Below are positions 63,577 through 64,000 of a DNA stretch of 64,000 bases, piece after piece. The stretch comes from Draconibacterium aestuarii. GTDB taxonomy: Bacteria > Bacteroidota > Bacteroidia > Bacteroidales > Prolixibacteraceae. The notes beneath the pieces were generated by a model. The model saw only the letters and a list, made by a program, of their open reading frames with translations, ran no database searches and was not told where the DNA came from. Location of the stretch: positions 1 through 64,000 of the forward strand of contig JAPOHD010000063.1 in assembly GCA_026671195.1 (NCBI GenBank), read 5' to 3'. The position numbers were made by a program, and so were the translations under genes. How positions within the stretch are numbered: position 1 is the first letter of the stretch; every line of letters starts with the position of its first letter.

Positions 63577-64000
63577 TTAAAATAAAAACAGCCCGGCCAC
63601 TCCTGACAAAAACAGCAACAATATAGGATGAAACTTTTTCGCCCAGACAAGTACACTCTTGCATACCAAAGAGAGAACTATCGCAGGATAATTAACATCT
63701 GTAAGGGTTTCGTAAAAATGGGTTTCTCTGGATACATTAAGTCCGGCATATAGAATCAACGCAACGGTAACAGGTTTTAATCCGTCAAAAACAGCCTCTT
63801 TAACATCGCTTCTTTTAATACTTCGTAAAAAACGGGAAAGTAGCAACATAATCACAATTGAGGGTGCCGCCAGCGATGTGGTTGTTACAATAGCTCCGGG
63901 CACACCAGCCACACTTACGCCTACATACGAAGCCGTATTCATTGCAATAGCTCCGGGTGTCATTTGCGACAGCGAAAAGAAGTTAAAAAATACCTCTTTT
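63577..64000 (-). CDS. Chromate transporter (ChrA-type), truncated by the window edge
   Basis: Partial; the frame is open to the right edge. Residues upstream of the first internal Met read F-F-N-F-F-S-L-S-Q-M-T-P-G-A-I-A-M-N-T, matching the conserved chromate-transporter motif. About four hydrophobic helices are visible in the 140 residues present. This looks like one half-size (short-chain) unit, or the C-terminal half of a full CHR protein. The second half, if any, lies beyond the window. It exports chromate or transports a related oxyanion. Confidence 0.85.
   Translation of the reverse strand, partial: KEVFFNFFSLSQMTPGAIAMNTASYVGVSVAGVPGAIVTTTSLAAPSIVIMLLLSRFLRSIKRSDVKEAVFDGLKPVTVALILYAGLNVSRETHFYETLTDVNYPAIVLSLVCKSVLVWAKKFHPILLLFLSGVAGLFLF

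Overview
This 64 kb window comes from a Bacteroidota chromosome, most likely Marinilabiliales/Prolixibacteraceae-like. The evidence is AT-rich DNA, promoter boxes of the Bacteroidota type (TTTG, about 19 bp, TAnnTTTG), almost no Shine-Dalgarno sequences, many exported lipoproteins, TonB-dependent receptors with carboxypeptidase-regulatory domains, LytS/LytTR signalling, S46 and M49 peptidases, and an abundance of sulfatases and glycoside hydrolases. The lineage is inferred from gene content, not from a marker phylogeny.

Layout: 0-5 kb holds rplS, a repeat-rich spacer and a leftward metal-type cassette (Cys/His-rich small protein, TonB-dependent receptor, HMA protein). 5-15 kb holds an M49-type peptidase, fabI, an ADP-forming acyl-CoA synthetase, a UspA-like protein, an outer-membrane protein and a DPP11-like S46 peptidase. 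15-27 kb holds a 7TM-PAS histidine kinase, a cupin, a sulfatase, a sialate O-acetylesterase-type esterase, an aquaporin, a dicarboxylate/glutamate symporter, a LytS/LytTR pair, a serine-hydrolase homologue that has lost its catalytic residues, and a DUF4230 protein. 27-46 kb is mostly housekeeping: a stand-alone glutamate-synthase-like FMN protein, a DUF5686 protein, an exported ADP-ribosylglycohydrolase, mazG, a tiny PspC-like gene, phoH, purC, a TPR/MORN-like gene broken by a +1 frameshift, a TlpA thioredoxin, a subtilase lipoprotein, a serine hydrolase cut by an in-frame stop, trhO, a dihydrouridine synthase, a PQQ-type propeller protein and folE.

46-53 kb contains a GH43-like protein and a tight four-gene leftward operon: an unknown exported protein, an STN-type TonB receptor, a DUF4249 lipoprotein, and an MG2-like protein carrying a plug-like domain without a barrel. 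53-63 kb is a saccharide-degradation cluster without SusC/SusD: a clan-D-like glycosidase with an inserted lectin-like domain, a sulfatase, a GH42 beta-galactosidase and a GH92 alpha-mannosidase. It is interrupted by one tRNA-Ser and two identical tRNA-Pro genes. The right edge cuts a chromate-transporter gene.

Taken together, the window suggests a peptide-, amino-acid- and glycan-scavenging heterotroph. Surface peptidases release di- and oligopeptides, the DAACS carrier takes up acidic amino acids or dicarboxylates, and the sulfatase, esterase and glycosidase set trims decorated, possibly sulfated or acetylated, galactose- and mannose-containing glycans. No CRISPR array, insertion sequence, phage or integrase was seen. 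The best candidates for undescribed biology are the STN-TBDT/DUF4249/MG2-plug operon (47004-53282), the UUU-UAA-C frameshift site at about 37785, the pseudo-serine-hydrolase beside LytS/LytTR, and the dispersed repeat families.
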